Counted from the first letter of the stretch, positions 43,101 to 51,946 are shown. The stretch is DNA of 64,000 nucleotides from Paraburkholderia acidipaludis NBRC 101816 (GCF_000684975.1 NZ_BAXZ01000005.1:248001-312000); one strand, 5' to 3'. The notes: generated by a model not told the origin, from the letters alone. Numbers and translations are program-made.

Positions 43101-44218
43101 TCGCCCGGCGCGTGCTCGCCGTCGAACCACTTCAGTTCGAAGCGCGCGACCGGGATGTCATGAATCTTGCCCATGTTGTGGTCGAGGCGCGTGACTTCGA
43201 GCCAGTTGCCCTCGGGATCGACCATGCGCCACCAGGCGAGGTTGTCGAGCGCCGTGCCCCACAGCACCGCCTTCTTGCCGCCCGCGTTCATCGCGACGTT
43301 GCCGCCGATGCACGAAGCGTCGAGCGAGGTGGGGTCGACCGCGAACACGAAACCTGCCGCTTCGGCCGCCTCGGTCACGCGGCGCGTGACGACGCCGGCG
43401 CCCGAGTAGATCGTCGGCACCTTGCGGTCGACGCCCGGCAGTTCGGTCATCTCGACCGGACCGAGCTGTTCGAGCTTTTCGGTGTTGATAACGGCCGAGA
43501 ACGGCGTGAGCGGCACGGCGCCGCCCGTGTAGCCCGTACCGCCCCCGCGCGGAATCACCGTGAGGCCCAGTTCGAAACACGCCTTCACGAGACCGGCGAT
43601 TTCCTCTTCTGAGTCGGGCGTCAGGACGACGAACGGATATTCGACGCGCCAGTCCGTGGCGTCGGTCACGTGCGAGACGCGCGCGAGGCCGTCGAAGCGG
43701 ATGTTGTCTTTCTGCGTGCAGCGGCCAAGCGTCTTCGTCGCGCGGCGGCGCAGCTCAGCCATCTTCTCGAACTCGCTCGCGAACGAATCGATCGCGCGGC
43801 GCGCGGCGGCCACCAGCGTCTCGACACGCGCGGAACGGTCCATGCCGGCTTCGTCGCCGTGCTGGCTCAGGTCGGCGCGGCGGCGCTTCTCGATTTCGGC
43901 GAGACGGTGGTTCAGCGCCTCGATCAGGAGCGCGCGACGCTTCGGATTGTCGAGCAGGTCGTCCTGCAGATAAGGATTGCGGCGCACGACCCAGATATCG
44001 CCGAGCACTTCGTAGAGCATGCGTGCCGAGCGGCCCGTGCGGCGTTCGGCACGCAGTTCGGCGAGTGCGGCCCAGGCTTCCTCGCCAAGCAGGCGAATGA
44101 CGATTTCGCGATCCGAAAAGGACGTGTAGTTGTACGGAATCTCGCGCAGGCGCGGTTCGATGTCGGCGGCCACGGCGGTGGCGGCGCCGTGAGGATCGAA
44201 AACTTGAGGTGCGTTCAT
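40175..44218 (-). CDS. Giant FAD-linked and 4Fe-4S oxidoreductase (DUF3683 / D-2-hydroxyacid dehydrogenase-like)
   Basis: A 1347-residue fusion. An N-terminal segment of the DUF3683 type contains REIPYNYTSFSDREIVIRLL. A PCMH-type FAD domain (TVIPRGGGTGYTGGAVPLTP and DPTSLDASCIGGNVAMNAGG) and an FAD-oxidase C-terminal domain (VALHMHAGDGNVHTNIPV and GEHGIGITKLEFLTDDE) follow. Next come two 4Fe-4S clusters (CLRCGKCKPVC and CTVCHKCVTPCPV). Two CCG domains end the protein (FPGCGSERLF with CCGYPQ, and DPCHTPIK with DRCCGESG). It should oxidise a 2-hydroxy acid such as D-lactate or D-2-hydroxyglutarate and pass electrons on. The substrate is inferred. ATG 44218 (MNAPQVFDPHG) is chosen. Confidence 0.88.
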   Translation of the reverse strand: MNAPQVFDPHGAATAVAADIEPRLREIPYNYTSFSDREIVIRLLGEEAWAALAELRAERRTGRSARMLYEVLGDIWVVRRNPYLQDDLLDNPKRRALLIEALNHRLAEIEKRRRADLSQHGDEAGMDRSARVETLVAAARRAIDSFASEFEKMAELRRRATKTLGRCTQKDNIRFDGLARVSHVTDATDWRVEYPFVVLTPDSEEEIAGLVKACFELGLTVIPRGGGTGYTGGAVPLTPFSAVINTEKLEQLGPVEMTELPGVDRKVPTIYSGAGVVTRRVTEAAEAAGFVFAVDPTSLDASCIGGNVAMNAGGKKAVLWGTALDNLAWWRMVDPEGNWLEVTRLDHNMGKIHDIPVARFELKWFDGEHAPGEKLLRTEWLDIEGKRFRKEGLGKDVTDKFLAGLPGVQKEGCDGLITSARWVLHKMPAHTRTVCLEFFGQAREAIPSIVEIKDYLFETSKQGGAILAGLEHLDERYLRAVGYATKSKRNAFPKMVLIGDIVGDDADAVATATSEVIRMANGKSGEGFVAVSAEARKRFWLDRSRTAAIAKHTNAFKINEDVVIPLNRMGEYTDGIERINIELSIKNKLQLLDALEAFFKAGNLPLGRSDDASEIPSAELLEDRVQQALDLLKRVRERWTFVGEKLDLSLREAQHYLVRLGYEALAEKFADRVDAQPEANVFHVTQDRTVRISWKQEIRAELRQIFNGGAFKPILDEAQAIHKKVLRGRVFVALHMHAGDGNVHTNIPVNSDNYEMLQDAHAAVARIMKLARSLDGVISGEHGIGITKLEFLTDDEIAEFRAYKQRIDPNGRFNAGKLLDGADLRNAYTPSFGLMGYESLIMQQSDIGAIAESVKDCLRCGKCKPVCATHVPRANLLYSPRNKILATSLLVEAFLYEEQTRRGVSIKHWDEFNDVADHCTVCHKCVTPCPVKIDFGDVTMNMRNLLRKMGKKKFNAGNAAGMFFLNATNPQTINLAREAMMGVGYKAQRLGNDILKKVIKKQTAHPPATTGRPPVVEQVIHFVNKKMPGNLPKKTARALLDIEDNKIVPIIRNPKATSVDSEAVFYFPGCGSERLFSQVGLATQAMLWEAGVQTVLPPGYLCCGYPQRGSGQFDKAEKIVTDNRVLFHRVANTLNYLDIKTVVVSCGTCYDQLSGYEFDKIFPGCRIIDIHEFLLEKGIKLDGVTGTRYMYHDPCHTPIKTIDPVKLVNELMGSEKDGYKIEKNDRCCGESGTLAVTRPDISTQVRFRKEEEIRKGAAKLRGIPLVGNANGVQPVTPQEAGGQGTAQDVKILTSCPSCLQGLSRYNEDAGIEADYIVVEIARHVLGENWMADYVQKANNGGIERVLV

Positions 44219-44737
44219 GGTTGGACGACTCTTTGGGTCAGCACCGCACGGCGGCTGGCGAGCCGCCCGGGTCGATGCCGACGGGGCGCATGGGGCGCTA
44301 TTCTGAAATCGTGTCCGCCTGTGGCTGGTTGCGGACTTTGGGGTGGGGAAGCCTGGCGGCGGCGGCACTCACACCGACGGAACCCCTGCGCTCAGACTCC
44401 GCGACACGATCGTGCGTGACGGATGTGCCGCTGCGCCGCGGGGCGGGTCTCGCGCCGTGCGGGCATCAAATGGGCTGTCCGAGGTTGCCAGTGCATCTTC
44501 CGATCCTGGTTATCAAAACCGGATTTTAACGCATGATCCGCCCGTGCGCTGACGCTGCCCGGTAAGCCCGGAGACGGGTAAGGCCAATGATGAACCGCGA
44601 CCGCCGCACGGAATAATTCGCCGTCCGGAAGGTCGGGAAATGAGCCAGGAGCGCCTGCCAGCGGCTCCATCGTTGGCGCTATCATTGACGTTTTCCCGTC
44701 ATATTCCGTTGACTCTCGCGCTCAGGCGCCCGCCCGC
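44219..44737. other. Divergent intergenic region between the FAD/Fe-S oxidoreductase and ilvA
   Basis: No convincing gene is seen in these 519 bases. Open frames here are short, Arg/Pro-rich and not protein-like. The two flanking genes diverge, so both promoters should lie here. An AT-rich patch occurs around 44505-44530 (GGTTATCAAAACC, with GGTT/AACC arms), and another near 44675-44705 just upstream of ilvA. No riboswitch or attenuator peptide for ilvA was recognised. Confidence 0.5.
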
Positions 44738-46264
44738 ATGGCCTCCCACGACGACTACCTGAAAAAGATCCTCACCGCGCGCGTCTACGACGTGGCCCGC
44801 GAGACCGAGCTCGAACGCGCGCCGAACCTCTCGGCGCGCCTGTCCAACACGGTCTGGCTCAAGCGCGAGGACAACCAGCCCGTGTTCTCCTTCAAGCTGC
44901 GCGGCGCCTACAACAAGATGGCGCAGCTCACGCCCGCGCAACTGGAGCGCGGCGTGATCACCGCCTCGGCCGGCAACCACGCCCAGGGTGTGGCGCTCTC
45001 GGCCGCGAGACTCGGCGTGAAGGCCGTGATCTGCGTGCCGGTCACCACGCCCCAGGTGAAGGTGGACGCGGTGCGCGCCCACGGCGGGCCGACCGTCGAG
45101 GTGGTGCAGGCGGGCGAATCGTACAGCGACGCCTACGCCCAGGCCCTGCGCCTGCAGGCAGAGCGCGGCCTGACCTTCGTGCACCCGTTCGACGACCCGG
45201 ACGTGATCGCCGGCCAGGGCACGGTGGCGATGGAGATCCTGAGCCAGCATCAGGCCCCGATTCACGCGATCTTCGTGCCGATCGGCGGCGGCGGGCTCGC
45301 GGCGGGCGTGGCGGCGTACGTGAAGGCGGTGCGCCCGGAGATCCGCGTGATCGGCGTGCAGACCGACGACTCGTGCGCGATGGCGCAGTCGATCGCGGCA
45401 GGCCAGCGCGTGGAGCTGACCGAGGTGGGGCTGTTCTCGGACGGCACGGCGGTCAAGCTCGTGGGCGAGGAGACGTTCCGTCTCTGCCGTGAGTATCTGG
45501 ACGAAGTGATCACGGTGGACACCGACGCGCTGTGCGCGGCGATCAAGGACGTGTTCCAGGACACCCGCAGCGTGCTGGAGCCGGCGGGGGCGCTGGCTGT
45601 GGCGGCGACCAAGCAGTACGTGGAGCGCGAGGGCATCCGCGGGCAGACGCTGGTGGCGGTGACGTCCGGTGCGAACATGAACTTCGACCGCATGCGTTTC
45701 GTGGCCGAGCGCGCGGAGGTGGGGGAAGCGCGCGAGGCGGTGTTCGCGGTGACGATCCCCGAGGAGCGCGGCAGTTTCAGGCGCTTCTGCGAGCTGGTGG
45801 GCACGCGCAGCGTGACGGAGTTCAACTACCGGATCGACGACGCGGAGCGCGCGCACATCTTCGTGGGGGTGCAGATCCGCAACCGGGGCGAGTCGGAGCA
45901 GATTGCGCAGGCGTTCGTCTCGCACGGGTTCCCGACGGTGGACCTGACGGGCGACGAGCTCTCGAAGCAGCACATCCGCTACATGGTGGGCGGGCGCTCG
46001 CCGCTGGCGCACGACGAGCGTCTGTTCCGCTTCGAGTTTCCGGAGCGCCCGGGCGCGCTGATGCGCTTTCTCTCGTCGATGGCGCCGGACTGGAACATCA
46101 GCCTGTTCCACTACCGCAACCAGGGGGCGGACTACAGCTCGATCCTGGTGGGCATCCAGGTGCCGGCGGCGGACGACGCGGAGTTCCGGCGCTTTCTCGC
46201 CACGCTCGGCTACCCGCACTGGGAAGAGACGCAGAATCCGGCGTACCGGCTGTTTCTCGCTTAA
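44738..46264 (+). CDS. ilvA: Threonine ammonia-lyase, biosynthetic (threonine deaminase)
   Basis: This PLP enzyme makes 2-oxobutanoate from threonine, the first step to isoleucine. The 508-residue length and two C-terminal ACT-like regulatory domains (ERGSFRRFCELVGTRSVTEF and ERPGALMRFLSSMAPDWNIS) mark the feedback-regulated biosynthetic form rather than the short catabolic one. The PLP lysine is K53 in SFKLRGAYNKM; the phosphate loop GGGGLAAGVA and the SAGNHAQGVA motif are present. No clear ribosome site precedes ATG 44738. It is followed after 25 bp by a 5'-nucleotidase gene. Confidence 0.96.
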   Translation: MASHDDYLKKILTARVYDVARETELERAPNLSARLSNTVWLKREDNQPVFSFKLRGAYNKMAQLTPAQLERGVITASAGNHAQGVALSAARLGVKAVICVPVTTPQVKVDAVRAHGGPTVEVVQAGESYSDAYAQALRLQAERGLTFVHPFDDPDVIAGQGTVAMEILSQHQAPIHAIFVPIGGGGLAAGVAAYVKAVRPEIRVIGVQTDDSCAMAQSIAAGQRVELTEVGLFSDGTAVKLVGEETFRLCREYLDEVITVDTDALCAAIKDVFQDTRSVLEPAGALAVAATKQYVEREGIRGQTLVAVTSGANMNFDRMRFVAERAEVGEAREAVFAVTIPEERGSFRRFCELVGTRSVTEFNYRIDDAERAHIFVGVQIRNRGESEQIAQAFVSHGFPTVDLTGDELSKQHIRYMVGGRSPLAHDERLFRFEFPERPGALMRFLSSMAPDWNISLFHYRNQGADYSSILVGIQVPAADDAEFRRFLATLGYPHWEETQNPAYRLFLA

Positions 46265-46289
46265 GAGTCAACATCAAGGACCGATACAA

Positions 46290-47240
46290 GTGAGCGTTTC
46301 GCTCTCCGACAAACTCGTAGTCGCGATCTCGTCGCGCGCGCTCTTCGATTTCGAAGAGGAAAACCGCGTCTTCGAAACCGGCAATCTCGCCAGCTACGAA
46401 GCCCTCCAGCGTGAGCGCCTCACCGTGCCCGCGCAGCCGGGCGTCGCGTATGCGCTGATCCGCAAGCTGCTCGCGCTGAACAACGGCTCGCATCACGTCG
46501 AGGTGGTGATCCTCTCGCGCAGCGATCCGATCAGCGGCCTGCGCACGTTCAGCTCGTGCCGCGAGCATGGGCTCGACGAGATCCAGCGCGGCGTGTTCAC
46601 GCGCGGCCGCGCGCCATGGGCCTACCTGAAACCGCTCAACGCGTCGCTCTTTCTTTCCGCCAATCAGGACGACGTGCGCGGCGCGCTCGCCGCCGGCTTC
46701 CCGGCCGCACGTGTTTTTCCTGAATCGGCGACAATAGCGGGACGCAATGCGAACGAGATTCGCATCGCGTTCGACGGCGATGCCGTGCTGTTTTCAGACG
46801 AAGCCGAGCAGATCTTCCAGCATGAGGGTCTCACCGCCTTCGTGAGCCACGAGCGCGACAACCGCGACCTGCCGCTCGCACAAGGCCCGCTCAAGCCGCT
46901 GCTCGAAGCGCTGAACCGCCTGCAGAAGCTCGCGGACGCCAACGCGCAGATGCGCATCCGCACGGCGCTCGTCACCGCCCGTTCGGCGCCGGCGCACGAA
47001 CGCGCGATCCGCACGCTCATGGCCTGGAATATCGAAATCGACGAAGCGATGTTCCTCGGCGGACTCGACAAAGGCCCGTTCCTGCGCGAATTCGAACCGG
47101 ACTTTTTCTTCGACGACCAGATCCGCCACTGCGAATCGGCCCGCTCGGTCACGGCGACCGGGCATGTCGCGAGCGGCGTGGCGAATGTCGTACCGCCGGC
47201 CACCGTGCCGGAAGCAACCGTAACCAGCAGCGCATCATGA
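46290..47240 (+). CDS. 5'-nucleotidase family protein
   Basis: A 316-residue protein resembling the 5'-nucleotidase family (Pfam PF06189, related to cytosolic 5'-nucleotidase I). VVAISSRALFDFEEENRVFE, VEVVILSRSDPISGLRTF and EPDFFFDDQIRHCESA are the conserved blocks. It should dephosphorylate nucleoside monophosphates. The start is GTG 46290 with AAGGA about 10 nt upstream. Its last 4 bp overlap the queF start (ATGA), suggesting coupled expression. The last 30 or so residues are Ala/Val/Thr-rich and probably unstructured. Confidence 0.85.
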   Translation: MSVSLSDKLVVAISSRALFDFEEENRVFETGNLASYEALQRERLTVPAQPGVAYALIRKLLALNNGSHHVEVVILSRSDPISGLRTFSSCREHGLDEIQRGVFTRGRAPWAYLKPLNASLFLSANQDDVRGALAAGFPAARVFPESATIAGRNANEIRIAFDGDAVLFSDEAEQIFQHEGLTAFVSHERDNRDLPLAQGPLKPLLEALNRLQKLADANAQMRIRTALVTARSAPAHERAIRTLMAWNIEIDEAMFLGGLDKGPFLREFEPDFFFDDQIRHCESARSVTATGHVASGVANVVPPATVPEATVTSSAS

Positions 47241-48061
47241 CTCCCGAACACTCTCCGCTCGGCAAGCCCGCCACCTACACCGAACAGTACGACGCCTCGC
47301 TGCTGTTCCCGATTCCGCGCGCCGGCGCGCGCGAAGCGATCGGCATTGGCGCGCAACTGCCCTTCTTCGGCACCGATATCTGGAACGCCTACGAGCTTTC
47401 GTGGCTCAACGCGCGCGGCAAGCCGCAGATTGCCATCGCAACGTTCTTGATCCCCGCCGATTCGCCGAACATCGTCGAATCGAAGTCGTTCAAGCTCTAT
47501 CTGGGCTCGTTCGCGCAGACCCGGGTCGATTCGGCCGACGCGGTGCGCGAGATGATCAAGCGCGATGTCACGGCCGCCTGCGGCGCGTCGGTGTCGGTGC
47601 GGCTCGAGCAGCCGGGCGCGTTCGGCAAGATCCCGTTCGAGGAGTTCGACGGCCTCTCGCTCGACCGCCTCGATCTGGATGCGGAGATCTATCATCCCGA
47701 CGCGTCGCTTCTCACCGCCGCGTTCGACGAAGCGCCGGTCGAGGAAACGCTGGTCTCGAACCTGCTGAAGTCGAACTGCCCGGTGACGGGCCAGCCCGAC
47801 TGGGGCAGCGTGCAGATTCACTACGTGGGGCCGCAGATCGACCAGGCGGGCCTGTTGCGCTACATCATCTCGTACCGCAACCACACGGGCTTTCACGAGC
47901 AATGCGCGGAGCGCATGTTCGTCGACATCCTGAACGCGTGCAAGCCGGACCGTCTTGCGATCTACGCGCGCTACACGCGCCGCGGCGGGCTCGACATCAA
48001 CCCGTTCCGCACCAACTACAACGTGGCGATGCCCGACAACGCGCGGCTGGCGCGGCAGTAA
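47237..48061 (+). CDS. queF: NADPH-dependent 7-cyano-7-deazaguanine (preQ0) reductase
   Basis: QueF reduces preQ0 to preQ1 in queuosine synthesis for tRNA wobble modification. The 274-residue protein is of the long, two-domain (E. coli) class. The NADPH motif ESKSFKLYLGSF lies at about 81-92, and the catalytic Cys181 and Asp188 in SNCPVTGQPDWGSVQI keep the seven-residue spacing of the E. coli enzyme. YVGPQIDQAGLLRYIISYRN and YTRRGGLDINPFRTN are further family blocks. It overlaps the 5'-nucleotidase gene by 4 bp and converges with mtgA across 39 bp. Confidence 0.96.
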   Translation: MTPEHSPLGKPATYTEQYDASLLFPIPRAGAREAIGIGAQLPFFGTDIWNAYELSWLNARGKPQIAIATFLIPADSPNIVESKSFKLYLGSFAQTRVDSADAVREMIKRDVTAACGASVSVRLEQPGAFGKIPFEEFDGLSLDRLDLDAEIYHPDASLLTAAFDEAPVEETLVSNLLKSNCPVTGQPDWGSVQIHYVGPQIDQAGLLRYIISYRNHTGFHEQCAERMFVDILNACKPDRLAIYARYTRRGGLDINPFRTNYNVAMPDNARLARQ

Positions 48062-48100
48062 AGGCGAAGGAAAGGCAGGAGGGAGGCGCCGTTCAGCCGT

Positions 48101-48814
48101 TCAATGCGGCAGTTCGGCGGCGCCCATGCGCCGCGCGATCACGGCGGCACGCTGCGCGAGATACGGCGAGTTGCGATGCTCGTCGAAGTACTTCGGGCGC
48201 GGCAGCATCACTGCAAGGCGCGCCGCCTGCCAGGCCGTGAGCTTCGACGCCGAGGTACGGTAGTAGTAATGCGCCGCGGCCTCGGCACCGTAGACGCCGT
48301 TGCCCCACTCCACCGAATTCAGATAGATCTCGAAGATGCGCTCCTTGTCGAGCAGCGTCTCCAGCATCCACGTGATGATGAGCTCCTGGCCCTTGCGGAT
48401 ATAGCTCTTCTCGCGGGAAAGGAACAGGTTGCGGGCGAGTTGCTGCGAGATCGTGGAACCGCCGCGCACGATGTGGCCGCGCTGCTTGTTCTTCTCCCAC
48501 GCCTGCAGGATGGCGTCGGTTTCGTAGCCGTTGTTATTGACGAAGTTCGCGTCCTCGGACGCGATGATCGCGCGTTTGAGATTGCGCGAGATCTGGTCGT
48601 ACGGCACCCACTGATGCTGGATCGGGTACTCGGCGCCGAGCCGACCTTCGTCGGTGCGCATGAACGCCGTCGATTGCGGATCGACGACATTCCAGAGCGC
48701 GATCTGCACGAAGTAGTAAGCCTGCAGCGCGATCCACGCAATCGCGAAAACCGCGCCCACATAGGCCAGCCAGCGCAAAGCACCCGGCCGCGTTGCGACC
48801 TGGCGACCAGGCAT
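48101..48814 (-). CDS. mtgA: Monofunctional biosynthetic peptidoglycan transglycosylase
   Basis: MtgA polymerises lipid II into glycan strands at the inner membrane. The 237-residue protein has one N-terminal membrane helix (about 13-35) and a GT51 domain with IIASEDANFVNNNG (catalytic glutamate), GGSTISQQLARNLFLS, RKGQELIITWMLE and FEIYLNSVEWGNGVYG. No transpeptidase domain follows. ATG 48814 is chosen; a much longer open frame upstream belongs to the shadow of aroE. It follows aroE by 35 bp, the usual pairing in this bacterial group. Confidence 0.95.
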   Translation of the reverse strand: MPGRQVATRPGALRWLAYVGAVFAIAWIALQAYYFVQIALWNVVDPQSTAFMRTDEGRLGAEYPIQHQWVPYDQISRNLKRAIIASEDANFVNNNGYETDAILQAWEKNKQRGHIVRGGSTISQQLARNLFLSREKSYIRKGQELIITWMLETLLDKERIFEIYLNSVEWGNGVYGAEAAAHYYYRTSASKLTAWQAARLAVMLPRPKYFDEHRNSPYLAQRAAVIARRMGAAELPH

Positions 48815-48849
48815 CGTGCTCCCTCGCGCGCGGCGCGCCACCATGGGTG

Positions 48850-49710
48850 TCAGGCCTGCGCCGCGAGCTGCGCGCGCAGCGCAGCCAGCACCGGCGCGCT
48901 GTCGGGACGCACGCCACGCCACACATAGAACGATTCCGCGGCCTGCTCCACCAGCATGCCAAGGCCATCCGCCGCGCGTGCGCCGAGCGCCTGGGCGTGA
49001 CGCATGAACACCGTGGGCTGTGCGCCGTACATCATGTCGTAGGCGAGCGTGCCCGTGCCGAATGCGCGCTCGTCGCACTCGGGCAGCGAGGCGTCGAGGC
49101 TGCCCGCCGTCGCGTTGACGATCACGTCGTAGGGCTTCGGGCCGACCGCCTGCGGGCCGCCGCCATGAATGAGGCAACCCGCCGCCGCCGACGCCGACGC
49201 GAATTGTTCGACCAGTTCGTGCGCCTTCGCGGCCGTGCGGTTCACGATGGCGATCTCGCGCGGACCGCGCTCGAGCGTCGGCAGCACGACGCCGCGCGCC
49301 GCCCCGCCCGCGCCGAGCAGCAGCACGCGCGCGCCCTTCAGCGCGACGCCGAGATTCGACTCGATATCGCGCACGAGGCCGAAGCCGTCGGTGTTGTCGC
49401 CGAAGATACCGTCGGCGTCGAAGCGCAGCGTGTTCACCGCACCCGCCGCCGCCGCACGCGGCGAGAGCCGCTCTGCAAGCGCGTACGCTTCGAGCTTGAA
49501 CGGCACCGTCACGTTGAGGCCCCGACCGCCTGCCGCGCTGAACGCGCTCACCTCGGCAACGAAGCCGTCGAGCGGCGCGAGCAGCCGCCCATATTCGACA
49601 CGCTCGCCGGTCTGCTGCGCGAACTGAGCGTGGATGAACGGTGACTTGCTGTGCGCGATCGGGTTGCCGACCACCGCATAACGATCGACCGGCGCGGAAA
49701 CCGTGCTCAT
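48850..49710 (-). CDS. aroE: Shikimate 5-dehydrogenase
   Basis: AroE reduces 3-dehydroshikimate to shikimate with NADPH in aromatic amino-acid synthesis. The 286-residue protein has the substrate-site motif GNPIAHSKSPFIHAQFA, NVTVPFKLEAYAL (with the catalytic lysine), the NADP loop LLLGAGGAARGVVLP and NRTAAKAHELV, and ends in the conserved helix. Its start overlaps the end of the RNB ribonuclease gene by 4 bp (ATGA type), and mtgA follows 35 bp later. The other shikimate-pathway gene in the window, aroQ, is at 55591. Confidence 0.96.
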   Translation of the reverse strand: MSTVSAPVDRYAVVGNPIAHSKSPFIHAQFAQQTGERVEYGRLLAPLDGFVAEVSAFSAAGGRGLNVTVPFKLEAYALAERLSPRAAAAGAVNTLRFDADGIFGDNTDGFGLVRDIESNLGVALKGARVLLLGAGGAARGVVLPTLERGPREIAIVNRTAAKAHELVEQFASASAAAGCLIHGGGPQAVGPKPYDVIVNATAGSLDASLPECDERAFGTGTLAYDMMYGAQPTVFMRHAQALGARAADGLGMLVEQAAESFYVWRGVRPDSAPVLAALRAQLAAQA

Positions 49711-51815
49711 TCGCCGGTCTCCGCCGCGTGTTGCACGCCCGGCGATTGCTGGGGCGCTTCACCGTCCGGATCGCCGCTCGCTTCGGACGCGCCCTCCGCG
49801 GCAGGCGCATCCGCTTCGGCCAGCGCCTCGGCTTCGCTTTCCGCCGACGGGTCGGCGGACTCGATCACCTCTTCGTCCTCGCTCTCTTCCGCTTCCGCGC
49901 CGCTCGTCACGACCGGCGCATCGAGCACGCGCAGCATGCGCACCGAAGCCTCGATGGTCAGCTCGTCGATCGACATCACTTCGAGCAGTACGCGCGTGCC
50001 GCGCGCATGCACGCCGAGCGCGGGCACGTGCATGATGAGCGGCACTTCCTCGAAGCGCACGAGATCGTCCTTGATAACGGTTGCGGCGAACTCGCGGCGG
50101 TTTTCCTGCTGGAGCCAGCGCAGGCACCAGAAGTACTCCATGCGGCGCTGATGATCGGCGTAGGCGGTGTAGGTCTCGTCGAAGCCCTGCACGACGGCGA
50201 ACAGGTCGGCGTCCTTGGGCTTGAACGGCGCGGCGAGCTTCGCCGTCACGCCATGCTCCACGCACGCGAGCAGTTGCCACTGGTTCACGAGGTCCACATA
50301 GCGGCGCAGCGGCGAGGTGCTCCACGCATACTGCGAGACGCCCAAACCTTCGTGCGGCGCGGCCGTGGTCTGCATGCGCGTGCGCTTCGGGCCGCCCGGC
50401 GCGCCGAACGCGCGCTGCGAGCGGTAGATGCCCGGCACGCCGTGGTCGTGCAGGAACGCGCCCCACGTCGAATTCGCCAGAATCGCCAGCTCCGCGACGA
50501 TCGTGTCGAGCGGTGAGCCGCGGCGGCGCGGCGTGATCGTGACGTGCTCGCCGTCCACGTAGAAGTTGAAGTCGGTGTTGCGCTGGACTTCGCGGCGCAG
50601 GCCGTAGCCCGCGCGCGCCTGCTGGCGCTTTTCGAACAGCGCCTGCGCAAACGGCCACAGCACGGCGATGTCGTCCTTGTGCGGATACTCGCCCGTGCCG
50701 GCGGCGAGCGTTTCTTCCGTGACGAGCTCGTCGAGCGTGTTATGGCGCAGGTTGTTCTTCACGAACACGCGCTCCGCGCGCGTTTCGCTCGCGACGATCT
50801 CCTGCGTCTCGCGGTTCACGATGCTGTAGAGCGAGAGCGCCGGACGCAGTCCGCCTTCCTTGAGCGTGAACGCATCGACGAAATCGTCGGGCATCATCGT
50901 GATCTTGTCGCCGGGCATGTAGACCGTCGAAAGACGCGTGCGCGCGATCGTGTCCGCCATGTCGCCGCGCTGGATGCCGAGCGCCGGCGCGGCGATGTGG
51001 ATGCCGATGCGCACGCGACCGTCGGCAAGAGGCTCGATCGAGAACGCGTCGTCGATTTCGGTGGTCGTAACGTCGTCGATCGAGAACGCCTCGACGTGCG
51101 CCTCGGGCAAATCCTCGGGCAGCGCCCCCACCTGCACGGGCGGAAAACCGGTGCCATGCGGAAAGAACTCGGCGAGAAAGCGTGCCTCATGCAGCGCGCG
51201 CGGCGACGCGATGCCGCCGCATTCGAGCATCAGACGCGGCATCGAAATGCCGCGCGCCGCCGCCGCGGCTTCGAGCGCCTTGTACTCGATCGTGTTCTTG
51301 TCGGGCTTCGTGAGGAGACCCAACGCCTTGCCCTGGAACGCCTCGGGCAGCTTGCCCGCCTTCAGCTCTTCCTCGTAGCCGGCCTGCACGAGCGCCTGTT
51401 GGCGCTTGCGCTCGAGCGAGGCGAGCGCCATCTTCAGTTGCTCTTCGGGAGCGCGCTGGTACTGGCCGCGCCCTTTGCGGCGGAAATAGACGGGCGAGCC
51501 ATGCAGACACAGCACGAGCGCCGCGCGTTCGACGGGACCCGAGGCCTCGCCGAAGTACTCGGCGGCAAGCGCCGTAAACGCGAATTCGTCGGCAGGTGCG
51601 CATTCCCACAGGAAGCCGAGGTCGATCTCCTGCGCGGCCGCGTCCGCCTGCTCCATCAGTTCGGCGGCGGTGGGCTTCTCGAACTCGATCAGCACGTCCT
51701 TCGCGCGCACCTTCGCGCGGCGCCCGCCCGGCAACTCGACCTGAAACGCGTCACCCTGCCGCGCCAGCACGCTGCCGGCCTTGAAACTGCCCGATTCCTC
51801 AAAGAAAACGTTCAC
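49707..51815 (-). CDS. RNB-domain exoribonuclease (RNase II/R family) with acidic C-terminal tail
   Basis: A 702-residue 3'-5' exoribonuclease-like protein. A small beta-rich N-terminal domain (about 1-50) and a helical region precede the RNB catalytic domain, with TTEIDDAFSIEPLADGRVRI carrying the metal-binding aspartates, GIHIAAPALGIQRGDMAD, and RSQRAFGAPGGPKRTRMQT near the end. An S1-like strand region follows at about 560-630. The last 60 or so residues are almost entirely Glu, Ala, Asp, Ser and Pro and probably disordered. It is distinct from RNase R in length. It overlaps aroE by 4 bp. Confidence 0.9.
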   Translation of the reverse strand: MNVFFEESGSFKAGSVLARQGDAFQVELPGGRRAKVRAKDVLIEFEKPTAAELMEQADAAAQEIDLGFLWECAPADEFAFTALAAEYFGEASGPVERAALVLCLHGSPVYFRRKGRGQYQRAPEEQLKMALASLERKRQQALVQAGYEEELKAGKLPEAFQGKALGLLTKPDKNTIEYKALEAAAAARGISMPRLMLECGGIASPRALHEARFLAEFFPHGTGFPPVQVGALPEDLPEAHVEAFSIDDVTTTEIDDAFSIEPLADGRVRIGIHIAAPALGIQRGDMADTIARTRLSTVYMPGDKITMMPDDFVDAFTLKEGGLRPALSLYSIVNRETQEIVASETRAERVFVKNNLRHNTLDELVTEETLAAGTGEYPHKDDIAVLWPFAQALFEKRQQARAGYGLRREVQRNTDFNFYVDGEHVTITPRRRGSPLDTIVAELAILANSTWGAFLHDHGVPGIYRSQRAFGAPGGPKRTRMQTTAAPHEGLGVSQYAWSTSPLRRYVDLVNQWQLLACVEHGVTAKLAAPFKPKDADLFAVVQGFDETYTAYADHQRRMEYFWCLRWLQQENRREFAATVIKDDLVRFEEVPLIMHVPALGVHARGTRVLLEVMSIDELTIEASVRMLRVLDAPVVTSGAEAEESEDEEVIESADPSAESEAEALAEADAPAAEGASEASGDPDGEAPQQSPGVQHAAETGE

Positions 51816-51946
51816 TCAATACTCTCGTTCAGACTTGCTTCGACCGCCAAAGCCATGTGGCGTGACGGTACTGCTGTATACATATAGGCGTTCGCGCGCG
51901 CGGCGCGATGCCCGCTACCGGGCCAGCCCGAAGATGAGCCTCTGCG

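Noticed and set aside
44392..44685. Open frame of about 97 codons between the FAD/Fe-S oxidoreductase and ilvA
   Set aside because: The translation is Pro/Arg/His-rich with no domain or ribosome site and looks like a chance frame in GC-rich DNA.
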